Shown here: positions 23,891 to 34,823 of the stretch, piece by piece | How positions within the stretch are numbered: the stretch's first letter is position 1 | Layout: each line of letters opens with the position of its first letter | From: Physella acuta | Lineage: Eukaryota; Mollusca; Gastropoda; Physidae | Direction of reading: 5' to 3' | NCBI RefSeq assembly: GCF_028476545.1 | Contig: NW_026733929.1 | Span: forward strand, 1 to 64,000 | Length of the DNA: 64,000 nucleotides | Position numbers and translations under genes: made by a program | The notes under the pieces: generated by a model | Told to the model about the DNA's origin: nothing | What the model saw: only the letters and a program-made list of their open reading frames with translations | Databases searched by the model: none

Positions 23891-24119
23891 CTACTAAAAC
23901 ATTATTGCAGCTATGCAATCTTTGAAGATAGTTATTTTAATGATAATAGATAAATTTATTCTTTGCGGTTAATGATAACTAATACACCTATTGAAACTGA
24001 AGCTATCTGACTATCTTAGTACATTGTTAATTTTATCTAATACATTATTGGAACTGATGTTATAGTTACAGATTATTAATGGTTACCAAGAAACTTAATA
24101 CTTCGTTCTATTCTACTGA

Positions 24120-24345
24120 AAGTTATTTTCGTCTTTAGAGAGATTTAGCGACAACCAAAACATACGACGAATCTTCCTTTTCCTGGAGCTGATTCTACCT
24201 TTTGTAAGATTTAGCGACAACCAAAACACTTGATACGACAAATCTTCCTTTTCCTGAAGCTGATTCTACCCTGAGAGAGATTTAGCGACAACCAAAACAC
24301 TTGATACATCAAATCTTCCTTTCCCTGGAGCCGATTCTACCTTAG
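24120..24345 (-). pseudogene. three tandem 71-bp copies of the fibrinogen gene's last coding segment
   Basis: Read on the minus strand, each unit has a form of KICRIKCFGCR followed by a stop, matching KIRRIKCVGCL and the stop at the true 3' end (24350). On plus each unit starts ATTTAGCGACAACCAAAACA. They follow the gene directly in tandem and have diverged from it at many positions. Confidence 0.75.
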
Positions 24346-24349
24346 ATGC

Positions 24350-26154
24350 CTACAGACAGCCAACACATTTAATACGACGTATCTTCATTTCACTGAAAGT
24401 GACGCTCTCCGTGTAGTTGGTCAGCGTCATCCAGTTCAGACCAGTCCCGTAGAGCTTGCTCCCCCACACACCGTTGAGGTGCGCGGTCAGACACTCGTTA
24501 TACCACCACGCTCCGCGGAAATACTCCGCACAGTTGGCCGGGCCGCATTTGTCGTTGTCCATATCAAAAGTGCTGAACTTCATCCTATCATGAAACTCGA
24601 TCAAGCTATCCCCTGCGTTGCCCCTATACTCGCCCAGTCGTATCCGATACCCATCTTTCTCACTGCCTAATCGAAAAGACGAATACCTCGCGTAGTAATC
24701 GTACTCATTGTATTTCATATCGATCCTTAACTCGTACTCGGCTAAGTTTGTCAGTTCGTGGATCTTTTGATTCCCAAGGTAGAACTCGCCTAGATAGAAG
24801 CTGCCGAACCCGTATTTGTATTCTTCCCAGCCGCGGTAGAACTGGATGGTACCGGTGACACGTCGCTGGATGATCAGCCAGCCCCCGCCGTCCGTGTCGA
24901 CGTCACACATGACCTCGAGTCCCGTGATGAGGATGACCACTGGCCGGACGTTGTGGGTGGACCGGATGTACTCACAGCCGTAGGGCAACTTGCTGGGGGA
25001 GAAGCCGAGGCCGTTGTTGTCGGGGTGGATGGAGACTCCAGTCTGAGCATCTGAAAGGTCACATGGTGTTTTAGTTCCTAACTTATAGGATTCCAGTCTA
25101 TCGGAACGTCCCTGAGTCCACCCAGCTATTGTGGGTACCTGACTTACGTTGGGGAAAGTAAAGGGGGCAGAGTGTGGTGCCGACAACACTATCCCTTCAT
25201 ATGGGGTGGTCAAGCAACATATGAACTCTACTTCCTCTGCCCAATGGGTCTAGGTCTAAAGAGGAGTCTTTACTGTATTAGGTTATAAGATGGTCAATGC
25301 ACGTCATATTTAATACCAGCCTGAACACAAGTCTATATCAGAGCTATAACCATAGCGCTAATATTCTCGCTATGAATCATGTAACATAACCGTAACCTTC
25401 TCTTCTAATCAAGATACAGATATTCATCAATATATGCCTCAGTAGAATAATGAACATACGCATGCCAAGCACAATTACAGATGTAGGACTATAGCAGGGA
25501 ACAAACCAAGGAACAGCATTAATGTATTCATTATGGTTATATCATGGTGAATACAGTACTAATGTATTGATTAAATGGTTATATCATGGTGTATACAGTA
25601 CTAATGTATTGATTAAATGGTTATATCATGGTGTATACAGTACTAATGTATTCATTAAATGGTTATATCATGGTGAATACAGTACTAATGTATTCATTAA
25701 AATGGTGACACATTAGTGACCATAGCGCTAATGTATTCATTGAAGGTCGACACCCTATGGACAACAATACCAATGATTAATTAATTAGTGACATACTAGT
25801 GACTACAACACGAATGTATTCATTAAATGGTGACACACAAGTGACTAAAATACTAATGTATTCATTTAATGGTGACATACTGGTGACATATTAGTGACTA
25901 CAGTACTAATGAATTCATTAAATGGTGACAAACTAGCTTAGAGCAGAACGCTAATGAATGCAAATAGTGATGCACTAATGACGTCAGCATCAATGTAATC
26001 ATTTAATGGTGACCACTATGTTTGCTTACACATGGCGTGTAATCTAAAAGCATCACTTACATTCTTGCGAGTAGTACCTCAGTTGCGTGTGACCACTGGT
26101 CAGAACAAGACAACTGAAGAACCAGACAAGACACGTGATCTCTGCTGGTGCCAT
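24350..26154 (-). CDS. secreted fibrinogen-related protein, 2 exons, 264 aa
   Basis: Exon 1 (26061-26154) encodes a signal peptide (core TCLVWFFSCLVLTSG). Exon 2 (24350-25050) encodes a complete fibrinogen C-terminal domain. Both borders are phase 1 and the total is 265 codons with the stop. Domain hallmarks are CDVDTDGGGWLIIQRR, the calcium-site acidic cluster FDMDNDKC, and WWYNECLTAHLNGVW, matching the family signature. The tail adds an unusual pair of cysteines (IKCVGC) before the stop. Family knowledge: gastropod FREPs and ficolin-like proteins are soluble lectins that bind microbial surfaces. The immunoglobulin domains of classical FREPs are absent here, so it is ficolin-like. The intron holds a SINE fragment and a 42-bp minisatellite. 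Directly downstream lie three decayed tandem copies of its last coding segment. Confidence 0.9.
25100..25265 (+). mobile_element. SINE fragment in fibrinogen intron
   Basis: Contains GAGTCCACCCAGCTATTGTG, TACCTGACTTACGTTGGGG and the AACACTATCCCTTCATATG phrase; the tRNA-like head is absent. Confidence 0.7.
25520..26010. repeat. 42-bp minisatellite, regular then decayed
   Basis: Four clean units (TACAGTACTAATGTATTCAT then TAAATGGTTATATCATGGTG) up to about 25700, followed by decayed CTAATGTATTCATTAAATGG copies. It lies in the intron of the secreted fibrinogen gene. Confidence 0.85.
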
Positions 26155-26214
26155 TTGTGGTGCGACCTGTCAGAGACAAAAACAACCTCAGTTACATGAA
26201 GTAGACGTGTGCTA

Positions 26215-26440
26215 ATACAGTTTAGAGCAGAGGTTAAAAGAGCTCTTAGAGCAAATTTTAGAGCAGAGCTTAGAGCAGAGCTTAGAGCAGAGCTAGGAGC
26301 AGAGCTTAAAGAAGAGCTCAGAACAGAGCTTAGGGTAGAGCTTAAGGTAGAGCTAAGAGCAGAGCTTAGAGCAGAGCTTAGAGCAGAGCTTAGAGCAGAG
26401 TTTTATTCAAAGTTAAGAAGAGAGCAGAGCAGAGAATATC
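26215..26440. repeat. 12-bp minisatellite AGAGCAGAGCTT
   Basis: About 18 units with small changes, beginning about 60 bp upstream of the secreted fibrinogen start codon, so within its leader or promoter region. Confidence 0.85.
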
Positions 26441-26459
26441 GCTAACAACGAGCTAAGAG

Positions 26460-27416
26460 GGAGAGGAGGGGGAGACATTGCCCCGGACGAAACAGAAAAA
26501 ATGTATAGGCCTACTATCTATATAGAAAATATATATGTTACTGTGTATGCTAAAGTAACCAGTGTCCGCCCTTCCCCTCTCAAAAGTTTCAAGTGTCCCC
26601 CATACCTCACTCTCCAGAGAAATAGATCTATGTCTGAATGAATCACTGGTACTTAATCAGCGGATATCAATTAGTATAATTAGATCTAGATCTAGATATC
26701 TACTTACGGGACTTACTACTTACCGGGTGAACTATGCCATCAGTTACTGTGGACTAGATGTTGCTGTTCTGTAATAACGATGACTTAACTTTGATAAATT
26801 AATTCAAGTGCTGTATATATAGATGGATATAATGAAACTTGCTAGCAGTGTAAGAAAAAAAAATAAACCTACAAGATTAAAAACAAACAAACAAAAAACA
26901 ACTGAGCTGCCATCGACCCTTTGTTTACATTTATACTATTAATATTTGGAGTTATCTTCCTTACATCTTCCTTTACATAAAACGTCTATAATAGATTGTA
27001 CATTTTGTTTGAAGAGTATGAAAAAAACAACAATAATCATTTTAAAATACACACTACACAAACACATGCACGCAAGCCCATTCTTAGCAAGTAATTAAAA
27101 ATCTATTTTTTTGCGATCGCGAGTATTTGGGACTCCTATAATTTAAAGCACTGGCTAAATTATCTAAATATTTTTTAGTTTAATAATTATTCAGTTAATA
27201 ACTCGAGTAACTTTTTCATATAGTTTTGTCTATATTTTGGCGTCAGTGTCTTCTCGGACCATTTACATAATTTACTAAAAGATCATTTTACGAAGAACTT
27301 TTGTTGAGTTATAAAACAATAAGCAATTAAAATAATTTAAAATTACACTTTCTCGTCTAGTCTACAAAACACAGTTTACACAATGTCTAAAAGTCTAAAA
27401 GCTAACGTTGGAATGG

Positions 27417-27454
<38 letters not shown>

Positions 27455-28170
27455 AGTTGCTAAGTTCAACAATTTATTATTTTATTTCAATTTTAACAAA
27501 ACGATAAGCTCCATTTTTATTGTTTTCAAAATATTTGACAATGCTTGTATTTAAACATGACAATTAGTTCTTTAGAATTAGAGAAGAGATATTGTTTCTA
27601 GAATTTTTACACGCGAATTGTATATCTCGGTCACAGTCAAGATACTGTATTCACACAACTGAGAACATTGTTTTACTCAGCAAGACGATCTGCTGCAGAC
27701 TTTCACAAATATGAAATCGTCCCTCTCCCCCGGGACTAGGCTGAACATAAGATAAATAAAACACCGATCGTATTGATTAAAAAAAAAGACTTTCATATCG
27801 GGTTAAATTTTAGTTGGTGTTTTTACGTTTCTATGGACAAAGGCTGAATTTTGTACACGGTAACCTATCTACGTCTATCAGATGACGGATGAGAAGGGGA
27901 AAAGTGGCTTTTGTTTTATTCTAGTAAAAACAACCAGCAACCAGTCTGTTTAACCAAAAGTTTAGGTGTCCTAATGTTGGATGTTTGGTTTATGTGCAGA
28001 CATTTTGAAGACTAAATTTCTCGGAGTCAAAATTTGGGTTGAAATAATTCTACGCTCAACGTACACTAGTTATTTCTGGTAACCTTCAAAGTGTGTCAAT
28101 TTTCAGGGGAGACAGTTTTTAAACATGTTTTGTTGCAGATTATGTTGAAGAGTTTTATCTTGTAGAGTTG
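26460..28170. other. intergenic region between the divergent fibrinogen genes
   Basis: Contains a G-run MITE fragment near 26560-26630 (AGTGTCCGCC, TTTCAAGTGTCCC) and a run of about 30 A at 27422-27450. No exon or clear promoter element is seen. Confidence 0.45.

Positions 28171-28173
<3 letters not shown>

Positions 28174-28231
<58 letters not shown>
28174..28231. repeat. (AT)n microsatellite
   Basis: AT dinucleotides with one TG interruption, upstream of the membrane fibrinogen gene. Confidence 0.9.
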
Positions 28232-28233
<2 letters not shown>

Positions 28234-28324
28234 CTATTTGTTGTATATTTAATATCGCTTCTAGAGCTATCATTTCTCAGATTCGATGCAACTATTTTAT
28301 CGATTTGCTAGCCCAAAAGGCTTT

Positions 28325-28565
28325 TTGAACCTGACGAAGAAGTGAAGTAGAGTTCACCTGTTTCTTTGCACTCGGTAAATGAAGGGATAGTGTGGTCAAC
28401 AATGTGGTCAGCAATATGCCCAATCGCCTTTATTTTTTCTAACTTGAGTTAGGTACTCATTAGTGCTGGGTGGTCTGAGTGACTTTCTACTGAATTGAGT
28501 CCGGATTCGAACGAGAGACTTTCGAGTGAGCAGTCTAGCACTCTACTACTGGGCCATGCCGTCCC
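28325..28565 (-). mobile_element. tRNA-derived SINE
   Basis: On minus it starts with GGACGGCATGGCCCAGTAGT and a GTTCGAATCCGGACTC B-box region, followed by CCACCCAGCACTAATG and ending GAACTCTACTTCACTTC. It ends about 80 bp before the membrane fibrinogen start codon. Confidence 0.8.
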
Positions 28566-28642
28566 CTATTATTTACTTACTTACGAATTATCCGGTTGTC
28601 TAAAAATCTTCATGATTCGTTAATTTTCCAGAGTACAGGACT

Positions 28643-28886
28643 ATGAGGTGCCAATGCAACAGAGAGAGAATTGTTTGGTCCCTGACCATAGCCGCTGTGA
28701 CTCTGGCGATGGTCTTGATGGTCAGTTACTTCAGCCTCAGGTCAGGTAAGTTGTCTGCAGGCTTAACATCCAATCAATCACCTTGATTTTTACAGGAGTG
28801 TTTCGATGATCTCCTCTTTGAGACTTTTGCAACATAATTTACATTATCCGCGAAGTACTGAGTCTTCATCTTTTTAGCATTGATTG

Positions 28887-28967
<81 letters not shown>

Positions 28968-29508
28968 AACGATTCATCCGTTGAAATATCTCTTTTTTAA
29001 AACATCCCTACATTGAACTCTGATCTACTATATATAGTACTCATAGTACTAGAAACAAAACAAAAACCAAAAACACCTGGATAATCTTTCAACTGGTCTA
29101 AAAACCTGTAACGAAATCTAATGCTAATTAATTGTAATGCAATTAAGGTAACGATTTAATTATTTACCAGCATTTGTTTTTAATGTTGTTGTTTACAGTG
29201 ATTTACCAGCACAGCAAGAAAACCGCCCCAGCCCCACCCGCTGATCTAAACAGCACTATGACGTCATTAATGACGTCTACCCCCACAGCTGATCAGGCAC
29301 CAGTAACCCCAGGTAAGGGTCAAGACAGTTCAGGTGGAATTCTATTTATAAATAACTGATGACTTCCATTTTAAAAAATACTAATATTGTATGTGGAATC
29401 ATAGAGCTTATAAGTTTTTAAGAGTTCGAACATAAACAAAGTAGGTTCCACAATAGAGAAGAAACAACCAGATGACGTTTCGAACCTTGGTCTTCGGCTA
29501 AATGAAGA

Positions 29509-29590
<82 letters not shown>

Positions 29591-32500
29591 ACCAATCTTT
29601 TTAATACATTTTTTACAGACCTAAAGGCTAAAACCAACATCTAAGGCGGATTCTTTAAAATATTTGTTTCACAGATTTAAAGAAACCAAGAGTTAAAATT
29701 TTAGTTTTAAGCTGAAACTTTTTTTATCCAATGACAATTGTTCTGCTTAGTTTTGTTTTCAAGCTCAAATTCATTAGATTTTAGAGTTCTGTTCATGTTA
29801 GCTCTGCTTACCTGTTTCACAAGTTACCATACCTGAACAAGATATCATACTCAATACTTATGTTTACCTGTTTTACGTATTAACATACCTGAACAAGGTA
29901 TCATACTTTAAACACATATGTTTACCTGTTTTACGTCTTACCATACCTGAACAAGGTATCATACACAAACATTAGTTGACCTATTTCACGTGTTACCATA
30001 CCTGTACAGGTGTCATACAGTACTGACCTACTGTGTAATATTTTCAGGTAACCACACCCAGCAATATTGTAATGTACCTGATGTGGACCCGAACCTCAAC
30101 AAATGTAAGCCCGTCATTAATTGTTTTAAAAATCAATATCTTCTTAATTCATATTTTACTTGTTTATTGGCGGTATGAAATCATTGTTTACAATGCTCTG
30201 CTACAGACAAATTTAGAGTGGTGTAGCGGTAGACCGCGAGCTTGCTAACCTTAAAGTCACGATTCGAGACCGTCGGTTGTTCCAGACCGAACTGCCCCCC
30301 CCCCCCCCCACCCTCCCATGTCCAACTATGCACCTGTCTAGCGCAGTGTTTCTTCCAGACTTTTTTCTCCGGGGGGGGGGGGGGGGCACTCAAAATTTTC
30401 GGGGGGCGGTAGACTTTCTTCGGGGGGGGGGGGGGGCGGACACTATTAAAAGTATATATTTTCTTTATAAATTATATACATTTCATTTCGTTCGGGGGGG
30501 GGGGGGCGGTAGAAGAGATGCCTGGAAGAAACTCTGGTCCAAGGGTTGGTGATGTTGGTTAGAGAAATACTCGATGCTTAACACTGTTTCAGTCTGCCTG
30601 GCTAATGATAAAATGTGATCTAGTGATACAAGTGTATACAAGAGAATTTACTATTGCCTTCGCTGTGTTACTAAAAATAACTAATGTATAAATTATCACA
30701 AACCTAATAGTAAACTAGCCCCGATCCCTCCCTCCCCGACCCATCCACACCTGCAGATACACTTCGTCCCGTGTTTCTTTCAGACTTTTTATTATCCTGG
30801 GGGGGGGGGGGAGGGAGGGGCTGGCACTTAAAAATTTATGTGGGGGCGGACACTGGTAAAAGAGCACCCTGCCCCATCCCCCGAAAAGATGCCCGAAAGA
30901 AACTCTGACATTGTCACTCTAGATTAATTGACAGTGTTCAATATAAACTACTTCACTTCAAACAATGTTATTCTAGGCTGACAATGCTAAAATTCCTTTT
31001 GATATTTTTTTCCTTGACAGTCCAGCTGACGTCCATGGATTTTCCCTCAGGAGAGATGAAGATGGCAAAGAACAAAAGCTCAAAACAAGGAAATATCAAC
31101 ACCACACAGGGGTCAAAGGTTCAACTAGAAACCGTAAACCGAACGAAAAAATCAACCAATCACTTGGGAATGGGGAACATTACACAAGGACGCAGGGACA
31201 TGACAAGTGGATTGGAGGGGACGGATGGAAGTCAACAACAAAATAAAACAAAAAAGGCAGATTGTAAGATATTATTTGTTTATTTTTCTGACTTACTTTG
31301 GCTTATTTCTTTCTGGCCCCTGGGGAGCAAAGGCTGCAACCACACCTCTCCTGGGGAGCAAAGGGCTGCAACCACACCTCTCCTGGGGAGTAAAGGGGTG
31401 CCGTCACACCTCTCCACGGGACTCAGTTTTTTGGGCAGCTCTCTTTGTTTGTACCCACGTAAGCCCGGCAGTCATTGCCTCTTCTTCTACCATTCTTCTC
31501 CGGAATTTTCTTGGTCTCTTCCCTTCTCAGAATATGTCCAATCTATCCCCATTTTCGGGCTTTAATCTTCCTTGTCAATTTGGTTTTGTTTTATGTTTCG
31601 CCACAAGTCTTTATTTTACATTTTTTTCTAGAAATATGACCTTTAGGATCTCTCATAAATGTATGTTTGTAAAAGACTCCAGCCTGTCTGTATTTGACTC
31701 GATAACCCTCCACGTCTCCAAACCGTAAAGCTATAGTGCCTTAACATTTGTGTTAAAAATTTCTTAAAACTTCTTGCTCTGGGGTTACAAGGCTGTGCAA
31801 CTCCAAATCGTACGCAGTGAGTTGAAAGCACGTCCGGCCTTGTTGATACGGTTTTTATGTCCTCGTCTGTTCATGTTCTACATTTTATTATTGATGCAGT
31901 TTTTGTGGCCCTGCCTGACTTGGTTTGGTAACTCACCCAGCCACACTCGATGGAAATAATGAATTTAAGTAGCAGTTTTTTTTTCATGATGTTTAATTTT
32001 TTTCTGTTTTTGTTTTCATTTAAAGCAGAAACTATGAAGTTGTAGTCGACTTATTTTTCTTGGGCTGTTTTATTTTATTTTAATCTAGTTTTAAAGTTAT
32101 TATTTTTTTAAAGCAATTTTTTTTAAAATATTAATACTTTTTAAACAGTTATCTTGGATTTTTAGTGATTAGTGTTTTTGTTTCGAAATGTAAATTTTCG
32201 TTAATTAAATCTTATCCAATTTCTCGAATCAATGCTTTCCCATTCTCCGCCAGACAAGGGAAGCGTTGACCCAGAGATCTGTATGCATCTGGATGTGACG
32301 TCACCCCGAGTCTGGGTGACCCCTGAAGGCGGCGACAGGGTCATGTGTGACACACAGACAGACGGCGGAGGTTGGATTGTCATACAGCGGAGGACGCATG
32401 GCGAAACAAATTTTAACCGCAGCTGGGAGGAGTATAAAGTTGGTTTCAGTGGGGAGAAGGGGGATGAGTTTTATATAGGGAACAAGGTGCTGGAAGCTCT

Positions 32501-32879
32501 TTCACGGTCGTCTGCTTTAGTCCTGAGAGTTGATCTCATACACAAACGGTTGAAGTATTTCCAGAAGTACAAGGACTTCCGGGTCTCAGACGAGGCCAGA
32601 AGTTACAGCCTGTGTGTCGTGGACTGGTCAGGGACTGCCGGTGACGGTCTGACCCCAGGGGACGACCATTGGCAGAGTGTTGTAGCCAGCGTGCCGTTTT
32701 CTACCTACGACCACCCCGGTATGTGCAGCTCAAGCGACCAGGGAGGCTGGTGGTCCAAGGGGTGTGATAGCTCCAATCTGAACGGCGAATGGAAGGGGGG
32801 CGTCCGGTGGTATCGGCTAACTTCCGGGGATGACGCCATAACGTTTACAGAGATGAAGGTACGGCCTGACACAAACTGA
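28643..32879 (+). CDS. type II membrane fibrinogen-domain protein, 5 exons, 380 aa
   Basis: Exons: 28643-28745, 29199-29312, 30048-30104, 31021-31263 and 32254-32879. Every junction is phase 1 with GT-AG borders, totalling 381 codons including the stop. The first 10 residues are basic and cysteine-containing, followed by a hydrophobic run (IVWSLTIAAVTLAMVLMVSY) without an obvious cleavage site, so a signal anchor with the C terminus outside is likely. The stalk of about 140 residues is Ser/Thr/Lys-rich and has about seven N-glycosylation sequons (NST, NHT, NKS, NTT, NRT, NIT, NKT) and one Cys. The fibrinogen domain has CDTQTDGGGWIVIQRR, a WEEYKVGF motif and GGWWSKGCDSSNLNGEW. The usual DxDND calcium cluster is replaced by YDHPGMC, so calcium-dependent binding may be altered. 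It lies divergent to the secreted fibrinogen gene, with 2.5 kb between start codons. A membrane lectin or receptor role, like vertebrate FIBCD1, is inferred from architecture only. Confidence 0.86.
28889..28963. repeat. (AT)n microsatellite
   Basis: Pure AT repeat in intron 1 of the membrane fibrinogen gene. Confidence 0.95.
29512..29577. repeat. (AT)n microsatellite
   Basis: Pure AT repeat in intron 2 of the same gene, next to a GACGTTTCGAACCTTGG fragment related to the element at 7.6 kb. Confidence 0.95.
29815..30015. repeat. about 60-bp tandem repeat, 3-4 units
   Basis: Units share GTTTACCTGTTTTACGT and TACCATACCTGAACAAGGTA, ending just before the acceptor of exon 3. The GTTACCATACCTG phrase recurs at 29.99 kb. 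Confidence 0.7.
30210..30290 (+). mobile_element. tRNA-like SINE head
   Basis: AGTGGTGTAGCGGTAGACCG and GATTCGAGACCG resemble A and B boxes. The SINE body is not recognisable downstream, where a MITE begins. Confidence 0.5.
30344..30536 (+). mobile_element. G-run MITE
   Basis: Ends CAGTGTTTCTTCCAGAC and GCCTGGAAGAAACTCTG, with G runs of 10-14. The flanking octamers do not match. Confidence 0.8.
30771..30907 (+). mobile_element. G-run MITE, short copy
   Basis: GTGTTTCTTTCAGACTTTTT at the left and CCCGAAAGAAACTCTG at the right, with GCGGACACTGGTAAAA inside. Confidence 0.7.
31320..31830 (-). mobile_element. non-LTR retrotransposon (LINE) 3' fragment, degraded
   Basis: The minus-strand frames read TWRVIESNTDRLESFTNIHL, LREILKVIF, RLKPENGDRLDI and AALCSPGE. 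These resemble the last part of LINE reverse transcriptases and the 3' tail phrase (WKTW, LRRIL, RKWGWIGH-type motifs). It is interrupted by stops and a frame change. A 30-bp GGGGAGCAAAGG phrase is repeated three times at the plus-left side (31321-31400). It lies in intron 4 of the membrane fibrinogen gene. The clade is uncertain. Confidence 0.6.
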
Positions 32880-32944
32880 TGTCATGTTTGAAATTTGCGC
32901 GTTTGACTTTAACGAACTAAATAATAGGCACGAAAAGCTAGTTC

Positions 32945-33430
32945 CAAATGGTTCCAAAATAGTTGTTGCCAGAAAGCACTATTTTCAACCAAAATGTAAA
33001 ATTCACAACATTTGAAAAATAAGTACAAAATGGCTTCCAGTTTTACTAAGGCTAGACATAATATTCATAATTAAAAATAATTTTGCTAAAACTTTTATTT
33101 TTATTTGGATTAGTAGATTTACGGTGTTGTGGTGATAGGGGATGTTATATTATTTAATGTAAATAAACTACTAGGCTATACCCCATTGACCCTTATTGGG
33201 TATTTTATAATGTTGTTGTGACTTTTATTGTTTTACTCTCCCTGGCCATTCCGGTTGGCTTCAAGGAGAGGTTGAGGGCAGTTTTTTGAAAATATCTGAA
33301 TTGATTAAATAATTCTAAACGGCTTTTCGATGGCTAATATTGGATAAAAATATATAAAAGTGAGTGTAACCGATGCTTCCCAAACGGCTTAAATTTTTAC
33401 AAATGTAACTGTAATTTTATCGTTTGCCAC
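32945..33430 (+). repeat. dispersed repeat, second copy
   Basis: Inverted match to 18826-19850 without its SINE. It begins about 65 bp after the membrane fibrinogen stop codon and may form part of that transcript's 3' end. Confidence 0.7.
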
Positions 33431-33626
33431 ATTTTAAAAAGATTTTTTCAAAAATTGTGTATGATTACAAAGACTTTTCTGGCCTATTGTTGAGGCGATT
33501 TGTGTCTTAAATCGGTGTTTGGGCAGGGTGGTGGCTGCAGACTCTGTGTCTTCTGGACTGACTGCTGCAATTATGTTTTCTCCGGGTCTGGGGTGTTTCT
33601 TTTTTCCTCTTTGTGGTTGTTGTTGT

Positions 33627-33855
33627 CAGTGTTTCTTCCAGACTTTTTTCTCCGGAGGGGGGCACTTAATATTTTCATATTTTCGAGGGGGGGGGGGGGC
33701 GGACAACATTTTACGGGGGGGGGGGGGCACTTAATATTTTCATATTTTTGAGGGGGGGCGGACAACATTTTCCGGGGGGGGGGGGAGAGGGGGCGGGCAC
33801 TGGTAAAAGTATCTGTTTTCTATATAAATTCCATTTCTTTCGGGGGGGGGGGCTA
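33627..33855 (+). mobile_element. G-run MITE, right end lost
   Basis: Starts CAGTGTTTCTTCCAGAC, then an internal tandem duplication of CACTTAATATTTTCATATTT with G runs. The expected GGAAGAAAC end is absent. Confidence 0.7.
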
Positions 33856-33859
33856 GAAA

Positions 33860-34640
33860 AATTCTAGAACAACACAAATTCAACACATTATTTTAAGACA
33901 ACATAGTATCTTCACATCATGGATCAAAAGCATCAGCATAATAACATCAGTGATCTGCTATATTATAATTAACTTAGAAGATATTTTTATGTTATAACAC
34001 CTAAGTAAAATAGAAACAATCAATTTAAAATATCAACGTTATCATGTTACATCAAAAATTAGTCATACAAAAATAATTAATTTTAAGTACATTATCTCTG
34101 GAATAAAGGTTATGCCATAAACGTATCAACTTAAAAGACATTGATATTACAAACCATAATCTTATAATCTATTATTAAGTCAAACAAAACTCCTAAGTGT
34201 ACAATCAGCTTGTTTAATAAACATAGATTGAATGTACTGCTAGAGAACACAAACATGTGCTTACAATAGCGCGGTAAATAGTACTTTATATTAAAAAATT
34301 TAATTGAATCATATAAATTAACCAGGCATACAATTAAGTCAATTTAATGTCCGGTTGCATTCTCACTTGTGGACTTGACCCACGTGCCATATTTAAAACG
34401 AATTGGTCTGTTAGAAGTGGTCGAAATTTCACTCGCCAGTGTCGATAAATGACGAAGCATTAAACGCTAAGCACGACAAACAGAGGAAGCAATTTAAATA
34501 AAAGCTTGTGAATACTTATTTATTTTTCAAATGAATATCTCGAAGAAAGATTTACATAGTTTACTTATACTTTAACTAAAGTAAATAAGCCCATTTTGAG
34601 CATACAAATCTCTACTCACCTTAACTTGATCAATTATTAT
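33860..34640. other. intergenic, nothing recognised
   Basis: AT-rich sequence between the 3' ends of the membrane fibrinogen and short TIR genes. Confidence 0.4.
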
Positions 34641-34735
34641 TCATGGAGCCAAAGAGATTTTTTTTAGTTTACTTTTTATATCCGACTTCAGTTTTTTAGC
34701 CTTTTCATCAAACGGTTCCTCTAATATTGATACAA

Positions 34736-34823
<88 letters not shown>

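Noticed and set aside
23115-23918. Two long overlapping frames on opposite strands with KTAHPV or SCFHRV repeats
   Set aside because: An 18-bp repeat is open by arithmetic; no exon borders, leader or domain support.
30984-31728. Long plus frames after fibrinogen exon 4
   Set aside because: Only 31021-31263 fits the phase-1 exon pattern; the rest is intron and LINE tail in the wrong orientation.
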